Shown piece by piece: positions 16,371 to 22,815 of a DNA stretch of 42,224 nt. Below the pieces are notes generated by a model that saw only the letters and a program-made list of their open reading frames with translations, ran no database searches and was not told the DNA's origin. A program made the position numbers and the translations under genes. Every line of letters starts with the position of its first letter. Positions within the stretch are counted from its first letter, which is position 1. Origin of the DNA: VRUE01 sp035712345 (GTDB lineage Bacteria > Actinomycetota > Thermoleophilia > Solirubrobacterales > 70-9). Location of the stretch: NCBI GenBank assembly GCA_035712345.1, contig DASTAY010000021.1, forward strand, positions 1 to 42,224. The letters are read 5' to 3'.

Positions 16371-16763
16371 GTGGGCGCGGTTCTTCTCGACACCCACGTC
16401 ATCCACTGGTGGTCGGCAGAGCCGAAGCGGGTCAGCGCAGCGGCGCGCAGGGCGCTGGAGAGCGCAGACGAGCTGGTGGTGGCCGCGATCTCCTGGTATG
16501 AGCTGGCATGGTTGGCAAGGCACGAGCGCATCGCCGTCACGGTTCCCATCCGATCTTGGCTCGAGGGCCTGGCCTCGCAGCTGCGCACGATCGGCGTGAC
16601 CCCGGCGGTAGCGGACATCGCCGTCGGCCTCCCCGCCTCCTTCCCGGGCGATCCCGCGGATCGACTGATCTACGCCACGGCGATCGAGCACGGTCTCGAT
16701 CTCATCACCAAGGATCGGGCGATCCGGGATCACGACAAGCCCCGGTCGCTGACGATCTGGTAG
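16371..16763 (+). CDS. VapC-type PIN-domain ribonuclease toxin
   Basis: PIN-domain toxins cut tRNA or rRNA with a magnesium-dependent acidic site. The 130-aa protein carries the expected acidic residues: Asp7 (LLDTHVIHWW), Glu44 (SWYELAWLAR), Asp94/Asp97 (GDPADRLIYATA) and Asp115 (ITKDRAI). It starts at GTG 16371, directly after the antitoxin. The full length and intact catalytic set suggest an active toxin. It is convergent with the MazF-type toxin downstream. Confidence 0.9.
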   Translation: MGAVLLDTHVIHWWSAEPKRVSAAARRALESADELVVAAISWYELAWLARHERIAVTVPIRSWLEGLASQLRTIGVTPAVADIAVGLPASFPGDPADRLIYATAIEHGLDLITKDRAIRDHDKPRSLTIW

Positions 16764-16836
16764 CCGACCCTCCCCTAGAAGCGCTGGACCACCGCTTCGT
16801 CCTCCGTCGCCGGTTCGATCCTGCGGTTGGAGACGG

Positions 16837-17154
16837 TCAGATGCTCAAGACCAAGGAAAGCGCATCATCCACGGCTCGCATCTCGTCTGCATCGAGGCGA
16901 CCGGCAGAGCGTCCCAGTCTCTGCGGCTCCACGACAGTGGTCTGCTCGACGAGGACCCGGGTCTCGATGCCTTCAAGCGAGATGGTTGGCCGGAAAGTCG
17001 CTGGTCGCGCGCTCGTGGAGGTTGGCGAGACAAGGGTCGTGCTCAACGCCATGAACTCATCTGCTTGAACCACGACCGCAAAGCGAGCGCCCTGCTGCTC
17101 TCTCCCTCGCGCGCCTCGCAGGGCCGGCAGCCGAAAGACCTCCCCGCGAACCAT
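16837..17154 (-). CDS. MazF/PemK-family endoribonuclease toxin
   Basis: MazF-type toxins cleave mRNA or rRNA at short motifs. The 105-aa protein shows the family pattern: MVRGEVFRLPA at the start, ARFAVVVQADEF (strand with the conserved Arg), LVSPTSTSARPATFRP and VLVEQTTVVEPQRLG. The start ATG 17154 lies 2 nt after the stop of the upstream antitoxin, so the two form an operon. The 73 nt between this gene and the convergent vapC (16764-16836) hold nothing recognisable. Confidence 0.85.
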   Translation of the reverse strand: MVRGEVFRLPALRGARGREQQGARFAVVVQADEFMALSTTLVSPTSTSARPATFRPTISLEGIETRVLVEQTTVVEPQRLGRSAGRLDADEMRAVDDALSLVLSI

Positions 17155-17156
17155 CT

Positions 17157-17402
17157 CTAGTCGAGAGAGGACGGCGCAAGCTCTGCCATCTGCTCGCGAA
17201 TGATCTGCATCTCTGCCCGGTCTGCCTCGTCGGCTGCCAATCGCTCAACCTCTGCGGCGACGGATGAACGCGAGCGGCGCCGAGCAGCCGACTCTCGCAG
17301 GGCCACGCGAACAGCTTCGGAATCGCTCATGGCTCCACTTCGAACGATTTGAAGAGCAGCGGCAGAGCTGTCATCCAAGCGAACGTGCAGGGAGCGACTC
17401 AT
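17157..17402 (-). CDS. Ribbon-helix-helix (CopG/MazE-like) antitoxin
   Basis: An 81-aa protein with a ribbon-helix-helix start (MSRSLHVRLDDSSAAALQIV) followed by SDSEAVRVALRESAARRR, typical of DNA-binding antitoxins. The acidic C-terminal region (residues 50-80) should bind MazF. ATG 17402 is chosen over an ATG six codons upstream (17420) because the -10 box TACATT (17414-17409) and the operator lie between them. Confidence 0.85.
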   Translation of the reverse strand: MSRSLHVRLDDSSAAALQIVRSGAMSDSEAVRVALRESAARRRSRSSVAAEVERLAADEADRAEMQIIREQMAELAPSSLD

Positions 17403-17410
17403 GGAATCAA

Positions 17411-17431
17411 TGTAGCACACATCGTGCTACA
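17411..17431. promoter_or_regulatory. Palindromic operator of the RHH/MazF operon
   Basis: TGTAGCAC (17411-17418) and GTGCTACA (17424-17431) form a perfect 8-bp inverted repeat with a 5-nt spacer. The left half overlaps the -10 box TACATT (17414-17409, minus strand). The site ends 5 nt from the 3' end of tRNA-Pro. It is the expected kind of site for a ribbon-helix-helix antitoxin that represses its own operon. Confidence 0.75.
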
Positions 17432-17435
17432 GATA

Positions 17436-17509
17436 TCGGGGCGCCCGGATTTGAACCGGGGACCTCACCGACCCGAACGGTGCGCGCTACCAGGCTGCGC
17501 CACGCCCCG
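17436..17509 (-). tRNA. tRNA-Pro, anticodon CGG
   Basis: On the minus strand the sequence starts CGGGGCGTGGCGCAGCCTGG and folds as a cloverleaf. The acceptor stem CGGGGCG pairs with CGCCCCG and is followed by discriminator A. The D arm contains AGCCTGGTAGC. The anticodon arm is CACCG, loop TTCGGGT, CGGTG, placing CGG at positions 34-36. The T arm is CCCGGTTCAAATCCGGG. It reads proline codon CCG. CCA is not encoded. A GATAAT -10 box (17524-17519) lies only 9 nt from the mature 5' end. Confidence 0.95.
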
Positions 17510-17518
17510 AAGGCGGCG

Positions 17519-17524
17519 ATTATC
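17519..17524 (-). promoter_or_regulatory. -10 box of tRNA-Pro, abutting the mature 5' end
   Basis: GATAAT on the minus strand (17524-17519) leaves 9 nt before the first tRNA base (17509). With a normal -10 to start distance, transcription would begin at or within a few bases of the mature 5' end, leaving little or no leader. Confidence 0.6.
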
Positions 17525-17545
17525 TCATGCCGGGATGTACGTGTC

Positions 17546-17593
17546 GCCAGAGGTGGGTCGGCGCGCAGGCTCTCGGTAGGGCGCACCTCTGGC
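17546..17593 (-). terminator. Hairpin downstream of the C40-type gene
   Basis: GCCAGAGGTG (17546-17555) and CACCTCTGGC (17584-17593) form a perfect 10-bp stem 8 nt past the stop codon of the lipoprotein gene. The 28-nt loop can form a smaller inner stem. There is no T-tract, so it is not a textbook intrinsic terminator, but its position between the lipoprotein gene and the tRNA promoter suggests insulation. Confidence 0.45.
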
Positions 17594-17600
17594 CGCGGCA

Positions 17601-18410
17601 TCAGTACCCCGGCGGGTGGCGGGCGACGAAGCCTTCGGGGTAGGGCAGAGCCGGGTGCCAGCGCGGGCCTGAGCCGCGGGCGTCGCCGACCGTGTCCCAG
17701 CGCATGCCGGCGATCACCGCATAGGCGTGGCCGGCATTGGCGTAGACGGTCAGCCAGCGGCCGCGGCCGGGCTCGCCCCAGGCCATCAGCTGGCTCGAGT
17801 CGAGCGGCGTGCTGAGGAAGCCGCCTCCCGCGAGGGCGTAGCTGACCGCCCCGGAGCAGTCGTAGCCGCGCGAGTACCACGAGGCGTGGCCGCCGCCCCA
17901 GATGTAGGGGCGGCCGATGATCTGATTGGCGGCGCTGATCGCGGCCTTGATCCGCTGGGGAGCGCCGGGCGGCGCCAGAGCGACGCCGTTCAGCAGGACG
18001 GCGCTCTGCGATTCGGTCTGCTGGGCGAGCTTCTCCATCGTCCGCGGCGTGACCTCTTCCCGCTCGCCTTCGGGAGGCGGCGTGAAGGACCCGTTGGTGC
18101 CGGCCGATGCGGGCGGGATCGAGGTCGCCTCGTCGTCGCCCGTCTGCGGTTCGGGGGGAGCTTCGGGTTCGGTCTTCGGCTCCCGCTTGGGCGGCGCCTG
18201 CGGGTGGCTCGCAGGCGTCGGAGCGACGTCATAGGGCGGCTGCGGATGCGGCGGTTGCTCTTCGGCGATCCGGCTGCGCCCCTGCGGAGTCGGTACTTCG
18301 GCGACGATGGTGGGCGCTTCGCTCGCCTGCCCGCAGCCGAACAGCCCGAGCGCGGTCAGGCAGACCGCGACGACGACCCAGGTCGCCCGCCTTGGTCCGG
18401 AGTGGAACAT
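17601..18410 (-). CDS. Lipoprotein with an NlpC/P60-like (C40) cysteine peptidase domain
   Basis: The 269-aa protein has a lipoprotein signal peptide with lipobox LFG-Cys26. A long proline/glutamate-rich linker (about 35-125) follows, then a C-terminal cysteine-peptidase-like domain. The catalytic cysteine is probably Cys185 in YDCSGAVSYAL and the histidine His228 in NAGHAYAVIAG. NlpC/P60 enzymes cleave peptidoglycan stem peptides. The motif GRPYIWGGGHAS before the cysteine fits the fold. It is divergent from the stress phosphatase gene. A CAGAAT box about 9 nt before the ATG again suggests a leaderless start. Confidence 0.85.
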   Translation of the reverse strand: MFHSGPRRATWVVVAVCLTALGLFGCGQASEAPTIVAEVPTPQGRSRIAEEQPPHPQPPYDVAPTPASHPQAPPKREPKTEPEAPPEPQTGDDEATSIPPASAGTNGSFTPPPEGEREEVTPRTMEKLAQQTESQSAVLLNGVALAPPGAPQRIKAAISAANQIIGRPYIWGGGHASWYSRGYDCSGAVSYALAGGGFLSTPLDSSQLMAWGEPGRGRWLTVYANAGHAYAVIAGMRWDTVGDARGSGPRWHPALPYPEGFVARHPPGY

Positions 18411-18564
18411 CGAAGCGAGATTCTGCCCGATCGCCTTCCTGGGCCGGGAAGTCGGGCATCCCCCTGCATGGATCGATGGACAACCGATCGCAAGCGGGTT
18501 ACTGTCTTTTCAGTACAAGTCGGCAACCCGACGGAGGCAGAGAATCGACTGGATCGCAATAGCC

Positions 18565-19962
18565 GTGGCGGCCGTGGCGGGTCTGGTGACGCTCGTCGTC
18601 CTCGTGGTCATGGCGCTTCGCGAGCGCAAGGCGCGTCAGCGCTTCCAGATCCTTGCCGACATCGCCGCCGTGTCTGACGCCGCCGGCTCGCTGGAGGACA
18701 CCTTCGACGCTATCTGCGCGATCCTCGTTCCGCAGCTAGCCGATCTATGCGTGATCGACGTGATCGACGAGAGCCGGGTGCCGCGTCGGGCGGCTGTGCG
18801 CGTCGCCGAGGGGGGAGACCCCGAGCTCGAGCGCGGCCTGAGCGAACGGATGCCGTCGGTGCCGCCGCGCATGGTCGCCGATAACCGCTCCTCGCTCAAA
18901 CCGCGCTTCTACGAGCGCATTTCCGAGGACGACCTGCGCGGGCTCTCTCACGACGAGGACGATCTCGAGTTTCTGCGCAGCCTCGGCATGCGCTCGGCGA
19001 TCACGGTCGCCCTGCAGGCGCGCGGTGAAGTAACGGGCACGTTGACGATCGCCGTCGCCTGGTCGGGGCGTCGCTACCGGAGCGGAGACGCCCGCTTTGC
19101 CTGGATCCTCTCCGGGCGGGTCGCCCTGGCGCTCGACAACTCAGGGCTCTTCGCAGACCTCGAGCGCGCCGAGCGGGCGCGCTCGGAGATCGCCGAAACC
19201 CTGCAGCACAGCCTCTTGCCGTCGCCTCTGCCTCACATCCCGGGCTGGTCGATCGCGGCGATGTACCGCCCGGCCGGGGCCGAGAACGAAGTCGGCGGCG
19301 ACTTCTATGACGTCTTCCGCGTTCCCGGCGGCTGGATGCTGGTGATCGGCGACGTCACCGGCCGCGGCGCTCACGCCGCTTCGGTCACGGCCGTGGCCCG
19401 CTACACCCTGCGCACCGCCGCCGTGCTCACCGACGATCCACTGGTGGCCCTGCGCACGCTCAACCGCGCCCTGCTCGCCCGCGGCGACTCCGCCCTCTGC
19501 AGCTTGGCGGCGATGACGCTCAGCGAGGACCGTTTCGAACCCGTGCGCATGGCGGTTGCCGGCCATCCACCGCCGCTGCTGGTGGACGGCGACGTGGTGA
19601 GCGAGGTCGCCGATGCCGATCCCGTCCTGGGCGCCTTTCCGGATGCCGAATGGGGCATCGCGCGCGCCGAGATCGAGGCGGGCCAGCAGCTCGTCGTCGT
19701 CACCGACGGGATCACCGAGGCCCAGGGACCGGAAGGGCGCTTTGGCGAGATGCGCCTGCGCGCTCATCTCAGCGGCGCGGCAAACCCGGCCATCGCGGTG
19801 CAGCGGCTGGAGGGCTCGCTGCACTCCTTCACCGAAGGCAGGCTCGACGACGACGTGGCGATGGTGGCGATCGCCCGCGCCTCGTACGAGCGCCTACCGG
19901 CATTCGGCGACCCACTGGTCGAGCAGTCGTCCCCGCTCACCGCCCAACCCGAGCCGCGCTGA
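18565..19962 (+). CDS. SpoIIE-type PP2C phosphatase with GAF domain (RsbU/RsbP-like)
   Basis: These phosphatases dephosphorylate STAS anti-anti-sigma factors to switch on SigB-type stress responses. The product has an N-terminal membrane segment (VAAVAGLVTLVVLVVMALRE), a GAF domain (about 35-190) and a PP2C domain starting near ETLQHSLLPSPLP. The metal-binding motifs are GGDFYDVF, VIGDVTGRGAHAA, VTDGITEAQ and DDDVAMVAI. The start is unclear: GTG 18565 is the first common start codon near the membrane segment, but a GGAGG site (18533-18537) points to an ATC at 18544. It is the first gene of a three-gene overlapping set. Confidence 0.88.
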   Translation: MAAVAGLVTLVVLVVMALRERKARQRFQILADIAAVSDAAGSLEDTFDAICAILVPQLADLCVIDVIDESRVPRRAAVRVAEGGDPELERGLSERMPSVPPRMVADNRSSLKPRFYERISEDDLRGLSHDEDDLEFLRSLGMRSAITVALQARGEVTGTLTIAVAWSGRRYRSGDARFAWILSGRVALALDNSGLFADLERAERARSEIAETLQHSLLPSPLPHIPGWSIAAMYRPAGAENEVGGDFYDVFRVPGGWMLVIGDVTGRGAHAASVTAVARYTLRTAAVLTDDPLVALRTLNRALLARGDSALCSLAAMTLSEDRFEPVRMAVAGHPPPLLVDGDVVSEVADADPVLGAFPDAEWGIARAEIEAGQQLVVVTDGITEAQGPEGRFGEMRLRAHLSGAANPAIAVQRLEGSLHSFTEGRLDDDVAMVAIARASYERLPAFGDPLVEQSSPLTAQPEPR

Positions 19963-20405
19963 TGCCCCCTTCGCATCTGGCCCTGGTCAAGCGCCTCTAC
20001 GACTGCTTCAACCATCGTGACGAGGATTGCATCGCCGAGCTCTGCGACGAGAAGATGGAGTTCTTCCCGGTGGTCACGGCCGAGGTAGTTGGCCGCGACG
20101 CTCCCTACGGCGGTCCCACGGGCCTGCGCGACTACCTGGCCGACGTTGCCGAGGTCTGGGAAGAGCTGCAGATATCGCCGAGCGAGGTCGAGGCCCGGGG
20201 CCAGACGCTGCTCGTCCGCGGTCGCGTCTACGCCCGCAGCCGCGAGCTCGGCATCCGCGACGTGCCGGTGGCCTGGATCTGGCAGATCCGCAACGGGCTC
20301 TTCGTCCGCGGCGAGGTCTTCCCGGATCCCGAACAGGCCGTCGAGCGCTTCCACGGCCCGGATAGCGGTTCAAGCCCTACGCCGGTGGGTAGTGGGCGAC
20401 CATGA
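19962..20405 (+). CDS. SnoaL/NTF2-like protein
   Basis: A 147-aa protein of the NTF2-like fold: LALVKRLYDCFNHRDEDCIAEL at the start, then YGGPTGLRDYLADVAEVWEE, then strands ending IWQIRNGLFVRGEVFPD. This pattern matches SnoaL-like cyclase/isomerase or ligand-binding domains; no catalytic residues can be assigned, and the ligand is unknown. ATG 19962 overlaps the phosphatase stop (TGATG), so it is translationally coupled and may modulate the stress pathway. Its last codons contain a SigB-type promoter for the next gene. Confidence 0.8.
   Translation: MPPSHLALVKRLYDCFNHRDEDCIAELCDEKMEFFPVVTAEVVGRDAPYGGPTGLRDYLADVAEVWEELQISPSEVEARGQTLLVRGRVYARSRELGIRDVPVAWIWQIRNGLFVRGEVFPDPEQAVERFHGPDSGSSPTPVGSGRP
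20367..20392 (+). promoter_or_regulatory. SigB/SigF-type promoter before the 66-aa membrane protein
   Basis: GGTTC (20367-20371), a 15-nt spacer and GGGTAG (20387-20392) match the SigB/SigF pattern GGTTT-N15-16-GGGTA. The -10 ends 9 nt before ATG 20402. The promoter lies inside the end of the SnoaL-like gene and would allow separate stress induction of the small membrane protein. Confidence 0.6.
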
Positions 20406-20602
20406 AGGCTCCGTCGCTGAAGAGGGCCGCCGCCCGTAAGGCGGCGAAGACGACTGCCCGCCACACCGCCCGCGGAACCGCCTCGAGGCTGAGGCGGGAA
20501 CCGATGCGCTCGGCGACGCTGCTGACGATCGGCGCCGTCGTCGGCCTCGTGGCCGGTCTCCTGCTCGGCCGCGGCACCCGGGCTAACGGCGAGCCTCGTT
20601 AG
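20402..20602 (+). CDS. Small basic membrane protein, DUF883/ElaB-like tail
   Basis: A 66-aa protein with a strongly basic N-terminal half (KRAAARKAAKTTARHTARG) and one membrane segment at about 37-57 (SATLLTIGAVVGLVAGLLLG) ending in GRGTR. The layout resembles the C-terminal anchor of ElaB/DUF883 stress proteins, though it is shorter than that family. ATG 20402 overlaps the upstream stop (ATGA). The 3' end overlaps the convergent STAS gene by 4 nt. The SigB-type promoter before it suggests stress control. Confidence 0.75.
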   Translation: MKAPSLKRAAARKAAKTTARHTARGTASRLRREPMRSATLLTIGAVVGLVAGLLLGRGTRANGEPR

Positions 20603-20958
20603 CCGCGCAGCTCGGCCAGCGCGTCGTCGCGCTGCTCGTGCATCGAGATGGACGATTCCACCCCGGTGATCTTCAGCAGGCGGCGAACCTGGTGGTTGCT
20701 GCAGCAGAGCACGAGCCGGCCGCCGTCGCCGGCGCTCAGCCGTTGCCAGGCGCGCACGATCAGGGCGATCCCGGTGGAGTCGATGAACTCGCAGGCGGAG
20801 AGGTCGAGCATGATCGAGGCACTGGACTGCTCGAGTGCGTCCTCCAGGCCTCGCTCGAGGTCGGGGGCGGTGTTCATATCCAGCTCCCCGCGCACGGTGA
20901 AGGCGCGAATGCCGTCCTCGAGCTCTTCGTGTCGCACTTCGAAAGGAACCAGGCTCAC
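20599..20958 (-). CDS. STAS-domain anti-anti-sigma factor (RsbV-like)
   Basis: In partner switching, the unphosphorylated STAS protein binds the anti-sigma kinase and releases the sigma factor. The 119-aa protein is a single STAS domain with the expected phosphorylation site Ser61 in CEFIDSTGIALIV. The start is GTG 20958, 7 nt after a TAGGAT -10 box (20971-20966), so the mRNA is probably leaderless. It lies between its presumed phosphatase (18565-19962) and kinase (21152-21946). Confidence 0.9.
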   Translation of the reverse strand: MSLVPFEVRHEELEDGIRAFTVRGELDMNTAPDLERGLEDALEQSSASIMLDLSACEFIDSTGIALIVRAWQRLSAGDGGRLVLCCSNHQVRRLLKITGVESSISMHEQRDDALAELRG

Positions 20959-21007
20959 GGCGCCGATCCTACATCAGGCGGGTCGATCGTCCGGCCGCTG
21001 CAGGCGT

Positions 21008-21034
21008 GGTTTGCCCGCCGAATGCCAGGGGTAG
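21008..21034 (+). promoter_or_regulatory. SigB/SigF-type promoter upstream of the anti-sigma factor gene
   Basis: GGTTT (21008-21012), a 16-nt spacer and GGGTAG (21029-21034) closely match the SigB/SigF consensus GGTTT-N15-17-GGGTA. It would place the anti-sigma factor gene under the sigma factor that it inhibits, a standard negative feedback. Confidence 0.65.
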
Positions 21035-21151
21035 CCTAGGGCCTCAGTAGCCCGACGATTTATGCTCGTGACCGCGGGATTCGTTCCGGCGGCAAGGATG
21101 CGGTCTATCTCCCACACTTCGGCAAGCGATAAGAGACCCAGGGGGTTGCAG

Positions 21152-21946
21152 ATGACGCTGCCCGCCAAATCCGAGAACGTCGCCGTGATCCGCCATGCGC
21201 TCGCCGGGCTGGCCGAGGAGATCGGCATGGACGAACCCGGCCTGGCGGATCTGAAGACGGTCGTCACCGAGGCCTGCATGAACGTGGTTCTCCATGCCTA
21301 CGGCGGCGAACCGGGGCCGCTCGGCGTCGAGGCGGAGGCCGATTCCGACGGGCTCACCGTCGTCGTCCGGGACGAGGGCGCCGGGATTCGCCCCCAGGCG
21401 GAGGCCGGGCGCGACAGCCTGCGGCTCGGCCTCTCGCTGATCGCCGCCCTCTCCAGCAGCTTCTCGATCTCCGGAGGCATCGACCAGGGCACCGAGATAA
21501 CCATGCGGGTGCCGCTCAAGGGCGGCGGCGCCGACGGCAGGGACGGCACCGCCACGATCAAGCCCCGGACGGTCGATCGCACCGAGCTGGTCGTCGCACG
21601 CTCGGAGCTGCTCGGCCCCGTCCTGGCACGGGTCGTCGCCGCCCTCGCGGCCCGCCGAGACCTCTCCGTGGACCGTGTCTCCGACACCCTCCTGGTCACC
21701 GACGCGATCGCCAGCGCCGCGCCGGACCGGTTCGCCGACGGCCGCGTGCGGTTGGGCCTGGACGAGCGCGATGGCGGAATCGACCTGCGCCTCGGCCCGA
21801 TGGAGGCGGGCGCCGCAGGCCACATTCGCGAGGAGCTCGAAGTTCCCGACGTCGGCGGCTCGCTGGAGACGCTGGCGGACGCACTCGCCGTCGAGGAGTC
21901 CGACGACGGCGAGTATCTCGTCATTCGCTTTGCCGCTGCTCCCTGA
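21152..21946 (+). CDS. HATPase_c anti-sigma factor kinase (RsbW-like) with a C-terminal extension
   Basis: RsbW-type kinases bind the sigma factor and phosphorylate the STAS partner. ATG 21152 (AGGGGG site upstream) gives 264 aa; an ATG at 21062 in frame would add 30 residues. The N-terminal ATPase has the N box with Glu40 and Asn44 (TVVTEACMNVVLHAY), the G1 box VVVRDEGAGI (Asp74) and the G2-like LGLSLIAALS. Residues about 140-264 form a second region with an HATPase-like strand/helix order but no nucleotide-binding motifs. The 3' end overlaps the convergent sigma factor gene by 26 bp. Confidence 0.87.
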   Translation: MTLPAKSENVAVIRHALAGLAEEIGMDEPGLADLKTVVTEACMNVVLHAYGGEPGPLGVEAEADSDGLTVVVRDEGAGIRPQAEAGRDSLRLGLSLIAALSSSFSISGGIDQGTEITMRVPLKGGGADGRDGTATIKPRTVDRTELVVARSELLGPVLARVVAALAARRDLSVDRVSDTLLVTDAIASAAPDRFADGRVRLGLDERDGGIDLRLGPMEAGAAGHIREELEVPDVGGSLETLADALAVEESDDGEYLVIRFAAAP

Positions 21947-22679
21947 TCTGGTCGCGGATGCGAGCGAGGGCGCGACGCAGGATGCGCGAGACGTGCATCT
22001 GCGAGTGGCCGATGCGTTCGGCGATCTGCGATTGAGTCATGTCCTCGACGAAGCGCAGGCGCAGCACCAGGCGCTCACGGTCATCGAGGTAGGGGAGGGC
22101 TGAGTCGAGGGCGATCCGGTCCTCGACCAGCTCGAAGGCCTCGTCCTCGGTTCCGATCCACTCCGCCGGCGCCGACTCCTCGGAGTCCTCGGGGCCGGCC
22201 GGCCGGTCGAGCGAGAGCGGTCGCCGGTTGTGGTTGGCCTCCATCACCTCGAGCACGTCCGTCTGCTCGACCTCGAGCCGCTCGGCGATCTCGCCGACCG
22301 AGGGCGAGCGCTGCAGCTGCTTGGTCAGGTCGGTGATCGCTTTGTCTACTTCGGCCATGCGGTCGTGAAGGCCACGCGGCACTCGCACGGTCCAGACCCG
22401 ATCGCGGAAATGTCGTTTGAGCTCACCGAGGATGGTCGGCGAGGCGAACGCGGTGAACGGGATGCCGCGATCCGGGTCGAAGCGATCCACCGCATTCAGC
22501 AGGCCGAGGTTGGCGACCTGGAGCAGATCGTCGAAGGACTCGCTGGCGCCGCGGTAGCGCAGGGCGAGCCGTTTGGCGAAGGGCATGTTGCGCCGCACGA
22601 GCTCTTCGCGGATCGCAGGGTCGCGATCGCGAGCGAACCGTCGCCACAGCTCCTCGTCTTTTTGCAGCTCCAATTCCAT
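21921..22679 (-). CDS. RNA polymerase sigma factor, SigB/SigF/SigG family
   Basis: A 252-aa group 3 sigma factor. Region 2 contains MPFAKRLALRYRGASESFDDLLQVANLGLLNAVDRFDPDRG and FTAFASPTILGELKRHFRD (core and -10 contacts). Region 3 is around SPSVGEIAERLEVE, and region 4 has the HTH MTQSQIAERIGHSQMHVSRILRRA for the -35. It is the likely output of the partner-switching set in 18565-22679 and a good candidate to read the GGTTT/GGGTA promoters here. Unlike the usual rsbV-rsbW-sigB operon, it converges on its anti-sigma gene. Confidence 0.93.
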   Translation of the reverse strand: MELELQKDEELWRRFARDRDPAIREELVRRNMPFAKRLALRYRGASESFDDLLQVANLGLLNAVDRFDPDRGIPFTAFASPTILGELKRHFRDRVWTVRVPRGLHDRMAEVDKAITDLTKQLQRSPSVGEIAERLEVEQTDVLEVMEANHNRRPLSLDRPAGPEDSEESAPAEWIGTEDEAFELVEDRIALDSALPYLDDRERLVLRLRFVEDMTQSQIAERIGHSQMHVSRILRRALARIRDQIREQRQSE

Positions 22680-22693
22680 CGCTCAATGCCGGG

Positions 22694-22709
22694 TCGGTTC
22701 CCGAACCGA
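22694..22709. promoter_or_regulatory. Inverted repeat upstream of the sigma factor gene
   Basis: TCGGTTC (22694-22700) and GAACCGA (22703-22709) are perfect 7-bp arms with a 2-nt spacer, 15 nt upstream of the sigma factor ATG and within the 136-nt divergent gap shared with the superoxide dismutase gene. It could be an operator or a small 5' hairpin. The rest of the gap shows only the dismutase ribosome-binding site. Confidence 0.4.
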
Positions 22710-22815
22710 TGCCGCCCTCGAGCCTTCGATGCCAGGCCGTGCAGCCGCTCCGAAGACAAGCTAGCAAGCAGCTAGGCTGCGGCAGGCCTTCCAAATCGAA
22801 ACAAGGAGCTTCGCA

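Noticed and set aside
16764..16836. A gene remnant between the two toxin genes
   Set aside because: The 73 nt hold no frame or motif that I could match to a family.
16140..17509. An integrated element with tRNA-Pro as attachment site
   Set aside because: No integrase is present and I see no second copy of the tRNA 3' end in the window.
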